The notes: generated by a model from the letters alone, not told the origin. A stretch of 47,315 bases of DNA from Paulinella micropora (GCA_009731375.1 BJOX01000253.1:4923-52237); one strand, 5' to 3'. Positions 10,510 through 19,171 are shown, counted from the stretch's first letter. Made by a program: numbers and translations.

Positions 10510-10761
10510 GCATTCATATAGATAGACTTTATACCACGAAGCATCATTTGAGCAGATTAGCGGAATAGCTTCATCAAAACTACGACACATATTATTTCCG
10601 TTATTTATGAAAACACATTTAAATTTGTTTTCTATTCCTTTTTGAATACACCACACACAACTTTCATTTTTTTTCTCACTGACCCGTGAATAGAAATCGC
10701 AGGCAGTCCGAGCAGAAATATTAATTAATAAAAAGTTTATAAGCAGTAATATAGAGGGCAT
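10498..10761 (-). CDS. Small secreted cysteine-rich protein (signal peptide; PSI-like spacing)
   Basis: 87 residues starting with a clear hydrophobic signal sequence (MPSILLLINFLLINISA), then a Cys-rich ectodomain with CDFYSR, CVWCIQKG, KCVF, CRSF and LIC. The spacing recalls small PSI-type (plexin/semaphorin/integrin) domains, but this is weak. It is the only rightward-region gene on the minus strand. Its ATG is 5 bp from the divergent ATG at 10767, so each gene's promoter must lie in the other's coding region. It could be secreted or virion-surface exposed. No homolog is recognised. Confidence 0.6.
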   Translation of the reverse strand: MPSILLLINFLLINISARTACDFYSRVSEKKNESCVWCIQKGIENKFKCVFINNGNNMCRSFDEAIPLICSNDASWYKVYLYECSLL

Positions 10762-10766
10762 CGCAA

Positions 10767-11165
10767 ATGACTGACTATAAATATCAGCGGATTATTTTTC
10801 TAAGTAATGATTTTGCTGGTGGTAGCAAGACATTTGACAAAAATATTCAAATGAACTTTACCCCAACCAGAATGAATGTTAAGTTTATCCACTATATGAA
10901 TGACTTGACTGAAACGAAAACAAAAATCCTTTATATGGACCGCATCGGGATTATTGGGACATTCGCAGACAGCACCACGGCAAACATTTCAAATCTCGGT
11001 TATAATCTTGGAAATATTGGCTGGACTGATGGGCAGTATTCTTTTAAAGTGCTTAAAACAGACAGCGGTAATATTGAGACTGACCTGCTAGCTGGAAGAA
11101 TTGTTGGGGAGGGGGGGGCGCCACAGCCTGCTAGCTGCCAGAACCGTGGTTGCGGCGGGGGGTAG
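10767..11165 (+). CDS. Small beta-rich protein, probable virion component; 3' end disturbed
   Basis: The N-terminal ~110 residues (MTDYKYQRIIFLSNDFAGG...) look like a genuine beta-rich protein. After GNIETDLLAGRI the frame enters a G-rich stretch and stops at 11163-11165. A different plus frame ends at 11311 with RKLMICLEFLG, which looks like a natural C-terminal strand in line with the following ATPase gene. The annotated end is therefore doubtful and the gene may really run to about 11313 with one or more frameshifts in 11095-11270. It sits directly before the packaging ATPase. Function is unknown. Confidence 0.6.
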   Translation: MTDYKYQRIIFLSNDFAGGSKTFDKNIQMNFTPTRMNVKFIHYMNDLTETKTKILYMDRIGIIGTFADSTTANISNLGYNLGNIGWTDGQYSFKVLKTDSGNIETDLLAGRIVGEGGAPQPASCQNRGCGGG

Positions 11166-11329
11166 GACGGGAGGTTGGCGAACCTGGCGGGCAACGCTGG
11201 TTCTGACAAGGGTGGTAGGACTGCTTCTCGGTGGTCTCCTGTTCGCTAGTATACATATTCGAATAGCCCGTGCCACGAGGAAGCTAATGATTTGTTTAGA
11301 ATTCTTAGGCTAATAAAAATATAGCTACG

Positions 11330-12157
11330 ATGGAAAAGATTAACAATGTTAAAGTTAAACCAGTTAAGCAAAACGGAGATGGCGACAAGTTGGCAAAAGG
11401 ATATAAGTTATTTGATGAACCGTATGCCAATATTTTTCTTCTCGCTCGCAAGAAGAGTGGCAAGACAACGGCACTGTTTGAAATCCTGAAAAGGACGGCC
11501 GACAAAAAGACCCGTATTGTTATTATTGCCAGCACGATACACAAAGACCACATATACAAAGAAATGGTTAAACACTTCAAGAAGAAGGGAAACCCGATGG
11601 CGATATACACATATTTGAAAACGGATGGACTGTCTGTGATTGATTACGAGTTGGACAAGCTCAATAAGCCAGATGAGGAGCAAGAAGAAGGCGAGATTGT
11701 TCAGGACGGTAAAGAGGAAGCAGAAAAGCCAAAGTTTCTTTATTTTGGAAAAGAGGAAAAGAAGAAACAGGAGGGAGGCGAAAAGGTGGAGAGGCCGAGC
11801 AAATACATCACACCAGAAGTTGTGTTCGTGTTAGATGATTTGGGCTCAGGTTTAAGAGATAAATCAGTAAGCGACCTTTTGAAAAAAAATAGACACTACA
11901 AATCAAAGGTGATTATGAGCTCGCAGTATCTGAACGACCTACGGCCTGAGGCGATTAAACAACTGGACTACCTTCTTATTTTTCCAGGTCAGAGTGTTGA
12001 TAAAATAGAACTCGTGTATAAGCATCTCGATTTGGGTTACGACCTTCAATACTTCATTGAAAAATACCACGAGGCGACGAAAGAGAGGTTTAACTTTTTG
12101 TATGTTGATGCGGTATCGGACGAACTGAGGCAGAATTTCAACAAACGATTTTTGTAA
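11330..12157 (+). CDS. A32/FtsK-HerA-type genome-packaging ATPase
   Basis: 275 residues. The P-loop is ARKKSGKTT (39-47), where the first canonical Gly is Ala. Walker B is VFVLDD (165-170), followed by the SSQ polar motif (197-199) typical of packaging ATPases. An extended Glu/Lys-rich insert (about 115-155) separates P-loop and Walker B and is longer than usual. The enzyme drives viral DNA into the capsid. It belongs to the core morphogenesis module with the protease, penton and capsid genes downstream. Confidence 0.9.
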   Translation: MEKINNVKVKPVKQNGDGDKLAKGYKLFDEPYANIFLLARKKSGKTTALFEILKRTADKKTRIVIIASTIHKDHIYKEMVKHFKKKGNPMAIYTYLKTDGLSVIDYELDKLNKPDEEQEEGEIVQDGKEEAEKPKFLYFGKEEKKKQEGGEKVERPSKYITPEVVFVLDDLGSGLRDKSVSDLLKKNRHYKSKVIMSSQYLNDLRPEAIKQLDYLLIFPGQSVDKIELVYKHLDLGYDLQYFIEKYHEATKERFNFLYVDAVSDELRQNFNKRFL

Positions 12158-12191
12158 TTTTATAAAATAATTATTTTTTTTCTATATTATA

Positions 12192-12512
12192 ATGGTCGTG
12201 AAAACAACAAGGGTTGAAGTCGTTCCAACAGTCGGAAAAATAACAAGAAACTCAAACACAATGGCGGGCGGAAAAAAGAAAACTGGTCGCAAGAAACAAA
12301 AGGGATGTGGTCAAAAAGGAGGGAAAATAAATTGGGTAAAAGTTGGCAATACATTTAGGAATATTAATAACTATTTGAAAAAAGACAAAACAATCTCTCG
12401 CTTAGCTGGTGCTTTGGATAGAGTTGGTGTTCCTTATGCCGACAAAGTTCAAAAGGTTGCTAGCGATATGGGATACGGCAAGCAACGAGGCCGTGGGGCA
12501 CTTAAATTTTAG
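12192..12512 (+). CDS. Small basic protein, probable DNA-binding or core protein
   Basis: 106 residues, strongly basic and Gly-rich. A KKKTGRKKQKGCGQKGG stretch is followed by a helical region (NWVKVGNTFRNINNYLKK, ISRLAGALDRVGVPYADKV). A second ATG at 12261 (MAGGKKK) could be the true start. It lies between ATPase and protease, where Polinton/PLV-type elements often have short virion proteins. I do not recognise a specific family. A GGGG-AAA-CCCC hairpin follows its stop. Confidence 0.65.
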   Translation: MVVKTTRVEVVPTVGKITRNSNTMAGGKKKTGRKKQKGCGQKGGKINWVKVGNTFRNINNYLKKDKTISRLAGALDRVGVPYADKVQKVASDMGYGKQRGRGALKF

Positions 12513-12515
12513 AAA

Positions 12516-12526
12516 GGGGAAACCCC
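12516..12526 (+). terminator. Short GGGG/CCCC hairpin after the basic protein gene
   Basis: GGGG, an AAA loop and CCCC start 4 bases after the stop codon. One of three short hairpins at plus-strand gene ends in the element. Function is inferred from position only. Confidence 0.35.
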
Positions 12527-12600
12527 GCCGATAATATTACTGGCTATCGCCGTAGGAGATAAACTAAACTTTCTACTATTTTTTTTACTAATAATATACA

Positions 12601-14268
12601 ATGAGAAAAAAACCTAAACAAAGACCGCCGAGGATATACAGAACGAAAGATGGTCGGCCATATATCAAAGTAAAAGGCAAACGGGCATATCTAAACTTTG
12701 GAAAGAAAACAAATGACTTATCAACACTTCAAATCGTTAAGCTGTTTATGAAATACTTGAATAAACCAAAAGCAAAGAAACCGCGGCCGACACATAAAGA
12801 CAAACACAAACTGAAAAAAGTTCAGAGCCTGTCGGAGATTGAACAGAACACAAGAACCGCAATTCAAGACCACTTAGACAAACTTAAACAAGAAAAGTAT
12901 GACCACATTGAGGCTATTGATAAAAAGGAAAAGTCGGCACGGGATGACCTACAAGCGGAAAAGAAAAGGCAGGAAAGAAAAGATATAGCCGATGCTAAGG
13001 AAAGAAAAGAGGTGTTGGACAGGGAACATAAAAGAGAACTAGCGGAGGCTAAGGAAAGACAGGAAGAAAAGAACCGCGAACTCAGGAAAGAGCAACGACT
13101 TATTAAGGAATTACTAACAGAGCGGAGAACTAAGCAAGGGCTTTTAACACCACCTGTTGAAGAAAAAACACCAAAAATTCCAAAATCATCTCCAAGCGGA
13201 ATAACTGATATAACTGATGAAGTAAATAAGCAAGCAAAAGATTTGAAAGACGAAAAGAGAAAAAGAATTATTGACGCTATGTTTACAGAGGGTATGAGAT
13301 TACAACGAAAAAATACTGGAAAACCTAAACATAATGCCGTAGTAAATAGCCTCATAAAAGCAGGTATTGATATTAAAATTGTAAAACCAAAAGGTAAGAA
13401 GAGAAATTATTCAGAGACATTGAAACAATGGTTGTACACTCAAAAATTTACCGAAAAAATAACTTCTCCTGAGGATGGATGGAACACACTAGATAAACTT
13501 CTAAAAGAAAAGAAAACACCCCAGACAAAACAACCACCCACAACACCACAGACACAACCCCCCGATGAGAAGACCCCTAATTCACCCGAGGCTAAACAGC
13601 TGATATTTGAACTAACACAATACCAACAACAAGCACCCGAACAACAACAAGCACCCGAACAACAACAAGCACCCGAACAACAACAAGCACCCGAACAACA
13701 ACAAGCACCCGATACACAACCGCCACCCTTAGAAAACGACAATTCGCAAGATGGAACGGGCAAAGGATTAATGACGAATGAAATAGACGACATAATGAAA
13801 AAGCACGATTGGTTTCTCGGCACGATAGCCAGCGACCAAATCAACCAGTTAAAACCAGAAAAAAGAAAGAAGTATGGATTTATTATGAATACACAAAAAA
13901 GTTCGCAACCAGGGCAACATTGGATGGCTGTCTGGGTTAGTCTGAATGGCGATAGGAGTGTTGAAATCTACGACCCGCTAGCAGAATATCNNNNNNNNNN
14001 CGAATATGAGCCGACTGAACTTTTCCAGCAACAAATGAAACAGCTGTTAGATAAAAGCCGTCCTGATAGTTATTTATTAATGAAGGTTAATCAAGTTAAA
14101 CAACAGAGTGATACGAGCGATACTTGCGGATGGCACAGTATGCGGTTTCTTTTAGAGCGGGAGAAAGGAACCCGTTTTAAATTTGCCAGCGGTTGGACTG
14201 ATTTGAAAGAAAAGGAAGCGGAGGAATTGAAATCGCAGAATGGGTATGGTTTTGATACTTTCATTTAG
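12601..14268 (+). CDS. Adenain/Ulp1-type cysteine protease (capsid maturation) with long basic N-terminal region
   Basis: About 555 residues across a 10-N gap at 13991-14000. Residues 1-45 are basic, with a small beta motif (RTKDGRPYIKVKGKRAYLNF). Residues 65-180 form a charged coiled coil. Near 340-370 is a Gln-rich linker with five QQAPE repeats. The C-terminal domain has the Ulp1/adenovirus-protease triad: H440 in GQHWMAVWV, D458 in EIYDPL and Cys (about 509) in DTCGWHSMRF, with upstream Gln residues able to form the oxyanion hole. Known role in this virus class: cleavage of capsid precursors. A hairpin follows the stop codon. Confidence 0.88.
   Translation: MRKKPKQRPPRIYRTKDGRPYIKVKGKRAYLNFGKKTNDLSTLQIVKLFMKYLNKPKAKKPRPTHKDKHKLKKVQSLSEIEQNTRTAIQDHLDKLKQEKYDHIEAIDKKEKSARDDLQAEKKRQERKDIADAKERKEVLDREHKRELAEAKERQEEKNRELRKEQRLIKELLTERRTKQGLLTPPVEEKTPKIPKSSPSGITDITDEVNKQAKDLKDEKRKRIIDAMFTEGMRLQRKNTGKPKHNAVVNSLIKAGIDIKIVKPKGKKRNYSETLKQWLYTQKFTEKITSPEDGWNTLDKLLKEKKTPQTKQPPTTPQTQPPDEKTPNSPEAKQLIFELTQYQQQAPEQQQAPEQQQAPEQQQAPEQQQAPDTQPPPLENDNSQDGTGKGLMTNEIDDIMKKHDWFLGTIASDQINQLKPEKRKKYGFIMNTQKSSQPGQHWMAVWVSLNGDRSVEIYDPLAEYXXXXEYEPTELFQQQMKQLLDKSRPDSYLLMKVNQVKQQSDTSDTCGWHSMRFLLEREKGTRFKFASGWTDLKEKEAEELKSQNGYGFDTFI
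13622..13712 (+). repeat. Direct repeats coding QQAPE within the protease linker
   Basis: An 18-bp unit (CAACAACAAGCACCCGAA) occurs about five times in tandem, encoding a Gln/Pro linker between the coiled coil and the catalytic domain. Identical DNA copies suggest recent slippage. Confidence 0.85.
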
Positions 14269-14270
14269 CA

Positions 14271-14282
14271 GGGGCAAGCCCC
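14271..14282 (+). terminator. GGGGC/GCCCC hairpin after the protease gene
   Basis: A five-base perfect stem with a two-base loop starts 3 bases after the TAG stop. Third member of the 3'-end hairpin group. Confidence 0.4.
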
Positions 14283-14351
14283 CTCCGTTGTGGCAGGTAA
14301 TTAAAACAAAAAAATAATATTTTCTATTATATATCCAAAAAATTCGGGTCA

Positions 14352-15164
14352 ATGGATTATAAGGGAGGTAGGAGTTCTAACATTTACTATGTCAATAGCA
14401 AAAACAGGATAAACGGCACAGACAGCGATTTCACTCACTCTATTGATATGAAAGGATTAGATAATCCAACACATTGTAAAATACTTCATATCTATGTGCC
14501 GAAGTCGTATTACTCTGTGGCCAGTCCTTACAACACTTTTATTCTGAGTGAGAACGGCGATGAGGTGGTCATTACGATACCTGAGGGCAACTACACAATG
14601 AACAACTTAAAAAATAAGCTGGCCGAAGTGCTAACCGCGGAAAGTCCCAATGACTACACATATACAATAACAAGCAACAACACGAACACCGACCCAGAAG
14701 ACGGCAAGCTAACTTTTACTGTGGCAGACAACGGCGGAATTCAACCACGATTTGTATTTGATGACGAAACTCGTATTCACGAAATTATGGGGTTTGAGCG
14801 GTCTTCTACTTATTTCTTTGCTAATAATACCATTAGGTCTCCAAATGTCATAATATTGACTGGCGAAAAAACCTTGTATCTACAAAGCGACCTCGTTGGG
14901 GAAGGCGACAATCACGTGCTCCAAGAAATATACACCGCGAATGAAATCCCATTCGGCTCTGTCATATACGATGGAAGCGGGTCGGAGTATGGCAAAAGAC
15001 TGTCCGCCAATTCAAACAATGTATTTAGGTTTTATTTGACTGACGAAAATGACCAACCAATTAATCTCAACGGGTTGGGTATTGTTATGACATTGTTGAT
15101 TTACCGCGAGACGAATTATTTTTCGCTATTTAATTCATTTTTTAATTTGTTGAAAAGCCGTTGA
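14352..15164 (+). CDS. Penton-like minor capsid protein (single jelly-roll)
   Basis: 270 residues. It begins with a segment typical of these proteins (SSNIYYVNSKNRINGTDSDF, then an HIYVPKSYYSV strand), followed by alternating strands (VVITIPEGNYTM, KLTFTVADN, IMGFERSSTYFF). Length and order before the major capsid gene match the penton or minor capsid protein of Polintons and PLVs, which fills the five-fold vertices. The gene is intact and starts at the first ATG downstream of an AT-rich promoter-like stretch (14310-14340). Confidence 0.82.
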   Translation: MDYKGGRSSNIYYVNSKNRINGTDSDFTHSIDMKGLDNPTHCKILHIYVPKSYYSVASPYNTFILSENGDEVVITIPEGNYTMNNLKNKLAEVLTAESPNDYTYTITSNNTNTDPEDGKLTFTVADNGGIQPRFVFDDETRIHEIMGFERSSTYFFANNTIRSPNVIILTGEKTLYLQSDLVGEGDNHVLQEIYTANEIPFGSVIYDGSGSEYGKRLSANSNNVFRFYLTDENDQPINLNGLGIVMTLLIYRETNYFSLFNSFFNLLKSR

Positions 15165-15246
15165 CCCCGCAGGTGATTAGTAAGGTAATTTAGAATTATT
15201 TATTTATTTTTTTCTTCTATTAAAATATAGAACCTTTTGAAAATCG
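15165..15246 (+). promoter_or_regulatory. AT-rich region upstream of the capsid leader
   Basis: The short intergenic region between penton and capsid genes includes a long T/A-rich run (15190-15230, TTATTTATTTTTTTCTTC and ATTAAAATATAG). Similar T-runs followed by TATA-like words precede most plus-strand starts in the element (before 12192, 12601, 14352, 16875 and 18479). A common AT-rich promoter is likely. Confidence 0.4.
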
Positions 15247-15286
15247 TTTTTGAGATTGTAAGTGGTTTTTGAAAAAAAGCACTTAC
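15247..15286 (+). promoter_or_regulatory. 40-nt leader block with hairpin, copy 2 (before the major capsid gene)
   Basis: It matches 10130-10169 at 39 of 40 bases, including the GTAAGTG...CACTTAC arms, and lies 6 bases before the capsid ATG at 15293. The single difference is in the loop-proximal region and does not touch the main stem. Confidence 0.65.
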
Positions 15287-15292
15287 GAAAAA

Positions 15293-16801
15293 ATGTCGGT
15301 CCAATACGGTGGCGAGTTGGTCCATCAGGCTAAGGAACTGCTCACTGGTAAGTATGAATTGAACAAACTTACAGCTCGTGAAGGTGCTGGTGATATCACA
15401 CTTACCACCGCGGGCGGTCTTGAAAGCACATTTGAAATTCCTACCCGCCCTTTGAACTTGGCGAGGTCTGTGTTGAAATTTACTTATACTCCGACTGCTG
15501 GCGGTGGTGCTGGTCGCTACAATCGTATCTATATGGATTGTCTTTCAATGATTAAAACTATTGAACTGCGAAGCCGAAGCGGGCAGTATTTGTGTAATCT
15601 TCAACACGTGGGTAATTACACTAAGATTGTTTGGAAGCCCGAGATTAGTTTTGAAAGATTTAAGGCTCTTGAAAACCACGGCGACTATAATTCCGCTGTT
15701 GAAGGTAAGACGGGCTCTGGTGCTATGCTTCAAAAGTGTAATGCTGGAAAGATTGATGTCGGAACTAGAACAGAGAGAAAAACAATTGTTGATGCTGCTG
15801 CGGCTGCGACTGTAAGAGATGCTGTTCTAGCATACTTTAATGTGCCTACTGTAAATGCTCGTCGCTACGATGATACCGCAACATCCGCGAGTGGTGCTGG
15901 CGATTATAGTCTTGTAGATGTTGCTTATGATGAGGCTAAGTATTTTGAAGGTGGAGCGGACAATACTGCTACTCCTGTTATCGCTGTTAAACTTCCTTTG
16001 GGTATGCTATTTGGAACGATTTTTGAACTTGATAAGACGATTGGTTTCAATGAAATTTTGGATATGAGGATTGTGTGGGCTGAAACTTTGCGAACTTCAT
16101 TCTACGGCACTGATTCTCGCAGTATTTCTACTGGTGCGACGGCTACTGCTACAAATGCTACTATTTCTGGATTGAATTTGTTCCTTGCTGTTGAGACCGA
16201 CCCAAATGTTATTGTGGGTGTCCAACAAAAGATTGCGGGCGAGGGCTTCCCATTTAAGATTGAGTATCCTATCGCTTGGAAGCAAGCACTTACTGGAGAA
16301 AATCAAAACTTTGTCATTAAGATGAACCGCTCGCAGGGTGAAAGAATTCGTCGTATCTACACATCAGTCTTCAATAGCACTGAAAACAAAAATACATCAT
16401 TTGATAACGATAACCGAACTGATAGTGCTGGTGGAGGTCTTCAAGCAGGAAAGAAGGTTAAGACATATTACACCACTCTTGACGGAACTCGTCTCCAACA
16501 GTTTGATGTTAAAACAGTAGAAAACGAAGACTATATGCTTTTGAAGGATAAGTTGAAGGGTAGTGCTATTTTGAATTCAAATGTGTATCATTACAACTGG
16601 TTCCACGTGGATACTTGGGATAATAACCGCCCACTGTGTGATAAGGATACTGACGGCTATGAGGTGAGCGGTCTAAGCCTTGACACTGAAAGACGATATG
16701 AATTTGTTGCGACTACTCCAAATGCTATCCAAAACCATTACACATACGCCATTCTTCAACGAAGTGTGCTTGTTAAGGGTATTGAAATTTTGATGAGTTG
16801 A
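15293..16801 (+). CDS. Major capsid protein (double jelly-roll)
   Basis: 502 residues from ATG 15293 (MSVQYGGELVHQAKELL). An upstream TTG at 15269 lies inside the leader hairpin and is unlikely to be used. Length, the near-terminal FEIPTRPLNLARSVLKF strand, the RYNRIYMDCLSMIKTIELRS segment, a Gly/Ala-rich loop region and the C-terminal HYNWFHVDTWDNNRPLCD and YTYAILQRSVLVKGIEI strands fit double-jelly-roll capsid proteins of PLVs and Polintons. It forms the trimeric capsomers of the icosahedral shell. No frame damage is visible. Confidence 0.88.
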   Translation: MSVQYGGELVHQAKELLTGKYELNKLTAREGAGDITLTTAGGLESTFEIPTRPLNLARSVLKFTYTPTAGGGAGRYNRIYMDCLSMIKTIELRSRSGQYLCNLQHVGNYTKIVWKPEISFERFKALENHGDYNSAVEGKTGSGAMLQKCNAGKIDVGTRTERKTIVDAAAAATVRDAVLAYFNVPTVNARRYDDTATSASGAGDYSLVDVAYDEAKYFEGGADNTATPVIAVKLPLGMLFGTIFELDKTIGFNEILDMRIVWAETLRTSFYGTDSRSISTGATATATNATISGLNLFLAVETDPNVIVGVQQKIAGEGFPFKIEYPIAWKQALTGENQNFVIKMNRSQGERIRRIYTSVFNSTENKNTSFDNDNRTDSAGGGLQAGKKVKTYYTTLDGTRLQQFDVKTVENEDYMLLKDKLKGSAILNSNVYHYNWFHVDTWDNNRPLCDKDTDGYEVSGLSLDTERRYEFVATTPNAIQNHYTYAILQRSVLVKGIEILMS

Positions 16802-16874
16802 GCCCCCACCAGTGAGGTAATAGGTAATTATTAATTTCGTTAGTTAATTTATTTTTTTTAATAATATAGGAATT

Positions 16875-17511
16875 ATGAGCCACCAGAGAAATTTAGTCGC
16901 CCAAAACCCAGACGGAGACTTCGTGTCAAAGTCGGGTATGATGGACACATTGAAACCAACAATATGAAAACCGCCTTTGGTGAAGCATTAACCAGCTCAT
17001 TGACACCGGTTGTTCAGGAAATCTTTCCCTACACAGTTAATACACGGATATGGACGAAAACAGAAACGAAGGCGACCGTTTCATTTAGCAGTAATATGGC
17101 TGAATTAAAAACAACCGCAGATGCTACTGCTAATGCGGTATTGACGAGTAAAAAAAGAATAAAATACAGAACGGGTATGGGTGTCCTATGTCGCTTCACC
17201 GCCTTATGGGAAACAAATGAAGCAAAAGAATATAAATCATTTATTGGAATAGGTGAAAGTGATGGCAACAACGGTTTCTATTTTTGGAAAGAGGACGATG
17301 TAGGAATGAGCATTCTTCATTCAATAGCAGGAGTTGATACATTCATAGGACAAGAAGACTGGGATGACCCGTGTGATGGAACAGGCGATATGCCCTTACT
17401 GGATTGGACTAAGGGAAATGTATTTCAAATTCAATTTCAATACTTGGGCTTTGGTGCTATAAGGTTTTCAATTGAGAACCCAGAGACTGGCGAATTTCAA
17501 TTAATACACAC
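16875..17511 (+). CDS. Second fibre/structural protein (frameshifted; 3' end lost in gap)
   Basis: ATG 16875 opens MSHQRNLVAQNPDGDFVSKSG and stops at 16965-16967. The remaining protein continues in another frame from about 16938 (YDGHIETNN) through MKTAFGEALTSSLTPVVQEIFPY. The join falls in TCGGGTATGATGG, where one surplus base would explain it. The downstream part (TAFGE, PVVQ.., VNTRIWTKT, YRTGMGVLCRFTALW, GNNGFYFW) resembles structural or fibre-like proteins seen in PLVs and giant viruses. The 940-N gap from 17512 removes the end. The gene may be intact if the extra base is a sequencing error. Confidence 0.65.
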
Positions 17512-18451
17512 NNNNNNNNNNNNNNNNNNNNNNNNNNNNNNNNNNNNNNNNNNNNNNNNNNNNNNNNNNNNNNNNNNNNNNNNNNNNNNNNNNNNNNNNN
17601 NNNNNNNNNNNNNNNNNNNNNNNNNNNNNNNNNNNNNNNNNNNNNNNNNNNNNNNNNNNNNNNNNNNNNNNNNNNNNNNNNNNNNNNNNNNNNNNNNNNN
17701 NNNNNNNNNNNNNNNNNNNNNNNNNNNNNNNNNNNNNNNNNNNNNNNNNNNNNNNNNNNNNNNNNNNNNNNNNNNNNNNNNNNNNNNNNNNNNNNNNNNN
17801 NNNNNNNNNNNNNNNNNNNNNNNNNNNNNNNNNNNNNNNNNNNNNNNNNNNNNNNNNNNNNNNNNNNNNNNNNNNNNNNNNNNNNNNNNNNNNNNNNNNN
17901 NNNNNNNNNNNNNNNNNNNNNNNNNNNNNNNNNNNNNNNNNNNNNNNNNNNNNNNNNNNNNNNNNNNNNNNNNNNNNNNNNNNNNNNNNNNNNNNNNNNN
18001 NNNNNNNNNNNNNNNNNNNNNNNNNNNNNNNNNNNNNNNNNNNNNNNNNNNNNNNNNNNNNNNNNNNNNNNNNNNNNNNNNNNNNNNNNNNNNNNNNNNN
18101 NNNNNNNNNNNNNNNNNNNNNNNNNNNNNNNNNNNNNNNNNNNNNNNNNNNNNNNNNNNNNNNNNNNNNNNNNNNNNNNNNNNNNNNNNNNNNNNNNNNN
18201 NNNNNNNNNNNNNNNNNNNNNNNNNNNNNNNNNNNNNNNNNNNNNNNNNNNNNNNNNNNNNNNNNNNNNNNNNNNNNNNNNNNNNNNNNNNNNNNNNNNN
18301 NNNNNNNNNNNNNNNNNNNNNNNNNNNNNNNNNNNNNNNNNNNNNNNNNNNNNNNNNNNNNNNNNNNNNNNNNNNNNNNNNNNNNNNNNNNNNNNNNNNN
18401 NNNNNNNNNNNNNNNNNNNNNNNNNNNNNNNNNNNNNNNNNNNNNNNNNNN
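17512..18451. other. Assembly gap (940 N)
   Basis: It hides the 3' part of the second fibre-like gene and possibly another small gene. Real sequence resumes with AT-rich DNA 27 bases before the lipase-like ATG. Confidence 0.95.
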
Positions 18452-18478
18452 AAAATAAAAAATAATTAATTATATAGA

Positions 18479-19168
18479 ATGTCCGAATGGATAAAGTTCG
18501 TTAAGGCTTACTCTGCCAAACACGGTATAAGCTACAAGGAGGCATTGAAAAAAGCTGGTAGGGCTTATAGAAAACAAAAGGGGGGCAGTGCGGAGTTATC
18601 AGAGGATGTCTATTTGTCTTCGTCAGATAGAAAGGGTGCTGACGGATGGAAGCCAGTTGCTAGCAAAGAAAAATCAACAGTGTATGAAAAAGATGGCAAA
18701 GCTATTGTAGCATTTAGAGGAAGTGCGGATAAGCGAGACTTACTCACAGATGTCGCATTGGTAAAGGGAGTATTAAAAAGAACACCAAGATACAAAGAAG
18801 AGCAGAAGCTGGTTAATGAAGTCATAAAAAAATATGGTAAGGATAATGTAGAGCTGACGGGTCATAGCCTTGGAGGAACTATTGCGAAAGATTTAAGTAG
18901 GCAGACTGGGGTAAGGGCGACCACATACAATAAAGGAAGTAGCACGAGAGACCTAATTGAAGGAGTAATTGACAGAGTGGCCGTTAAAGCAAATCCAAAA
19001 GGTAAGCGGGCGAAGACCGCGAAGCTAACCACGAACTACCGAACAGCATTTGACCCTGTGTCGTTAATGGGTGCTACGGCTGTGAATACTAAGTTAGTGA
19101 AGCCGACGAGGGGTGTTCATACGATAAGAAGTTTCAAGGGTAAAGGAGCCAAAAAAATATATTTATGA
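18479..19168 (+). CDS. Lipase-like alpha/beta hydrolase with N-terminal basic helix domain
   Basis: 229 residues. Residues 1-35 (EWIKFVKAYSAKHGISYKEA...YRKQKGG) form a short basic helical segment of a type found at the start of other virion proteins of protist DNA viruses. The rest resembles class-3 lipases: AIVAFRGS near 79-86, then the nucleophile elbow TGHSLGG with S130. A catalytic Asp is possible at FDPVS and a His at VHTIRSF near the C-terminus. It could act on host membranes during entry or exit, which is inference. It converges with the polymerase-helicase gene, leaving 3 bp between the stops. Confidence 0.8.
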   Translation: MSEWIKFVKAYSAKHGISYKEALKKAGRAYRKQKGGSAELSEDVYLSSSDRKGADGWKPVASKEKSTVYEKDGKAIVAFRGSADKRDLLTDVALVKGVLKRTPRYKEEQKLVNEVIKKYGKDNVELTGHSLGGTIAKDLSRQTGVRATTYNKGSSTRDLIEGVIDRVAVKANPKGKRAKTAKLTTNYRTAFDPVSLMGATAVNTKLVKPTRGVHTIRSFKGKGAKKIYL

Positions 19169-19171
19169 CTT

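Noticed and set aside
11101-11313. Separate small gene in the plus frame ending LMICLEFLG
   Set aside because: It has no credible start. It is better read as the displaced C-terminus of the gene starting at 10767.
15269-15292. TTG-initiated N-terminal extension of the capsid protein
   Set aside because: It lies within the leader hairpin, and the ATG at 15293 gives the expected capsid N-terminus.
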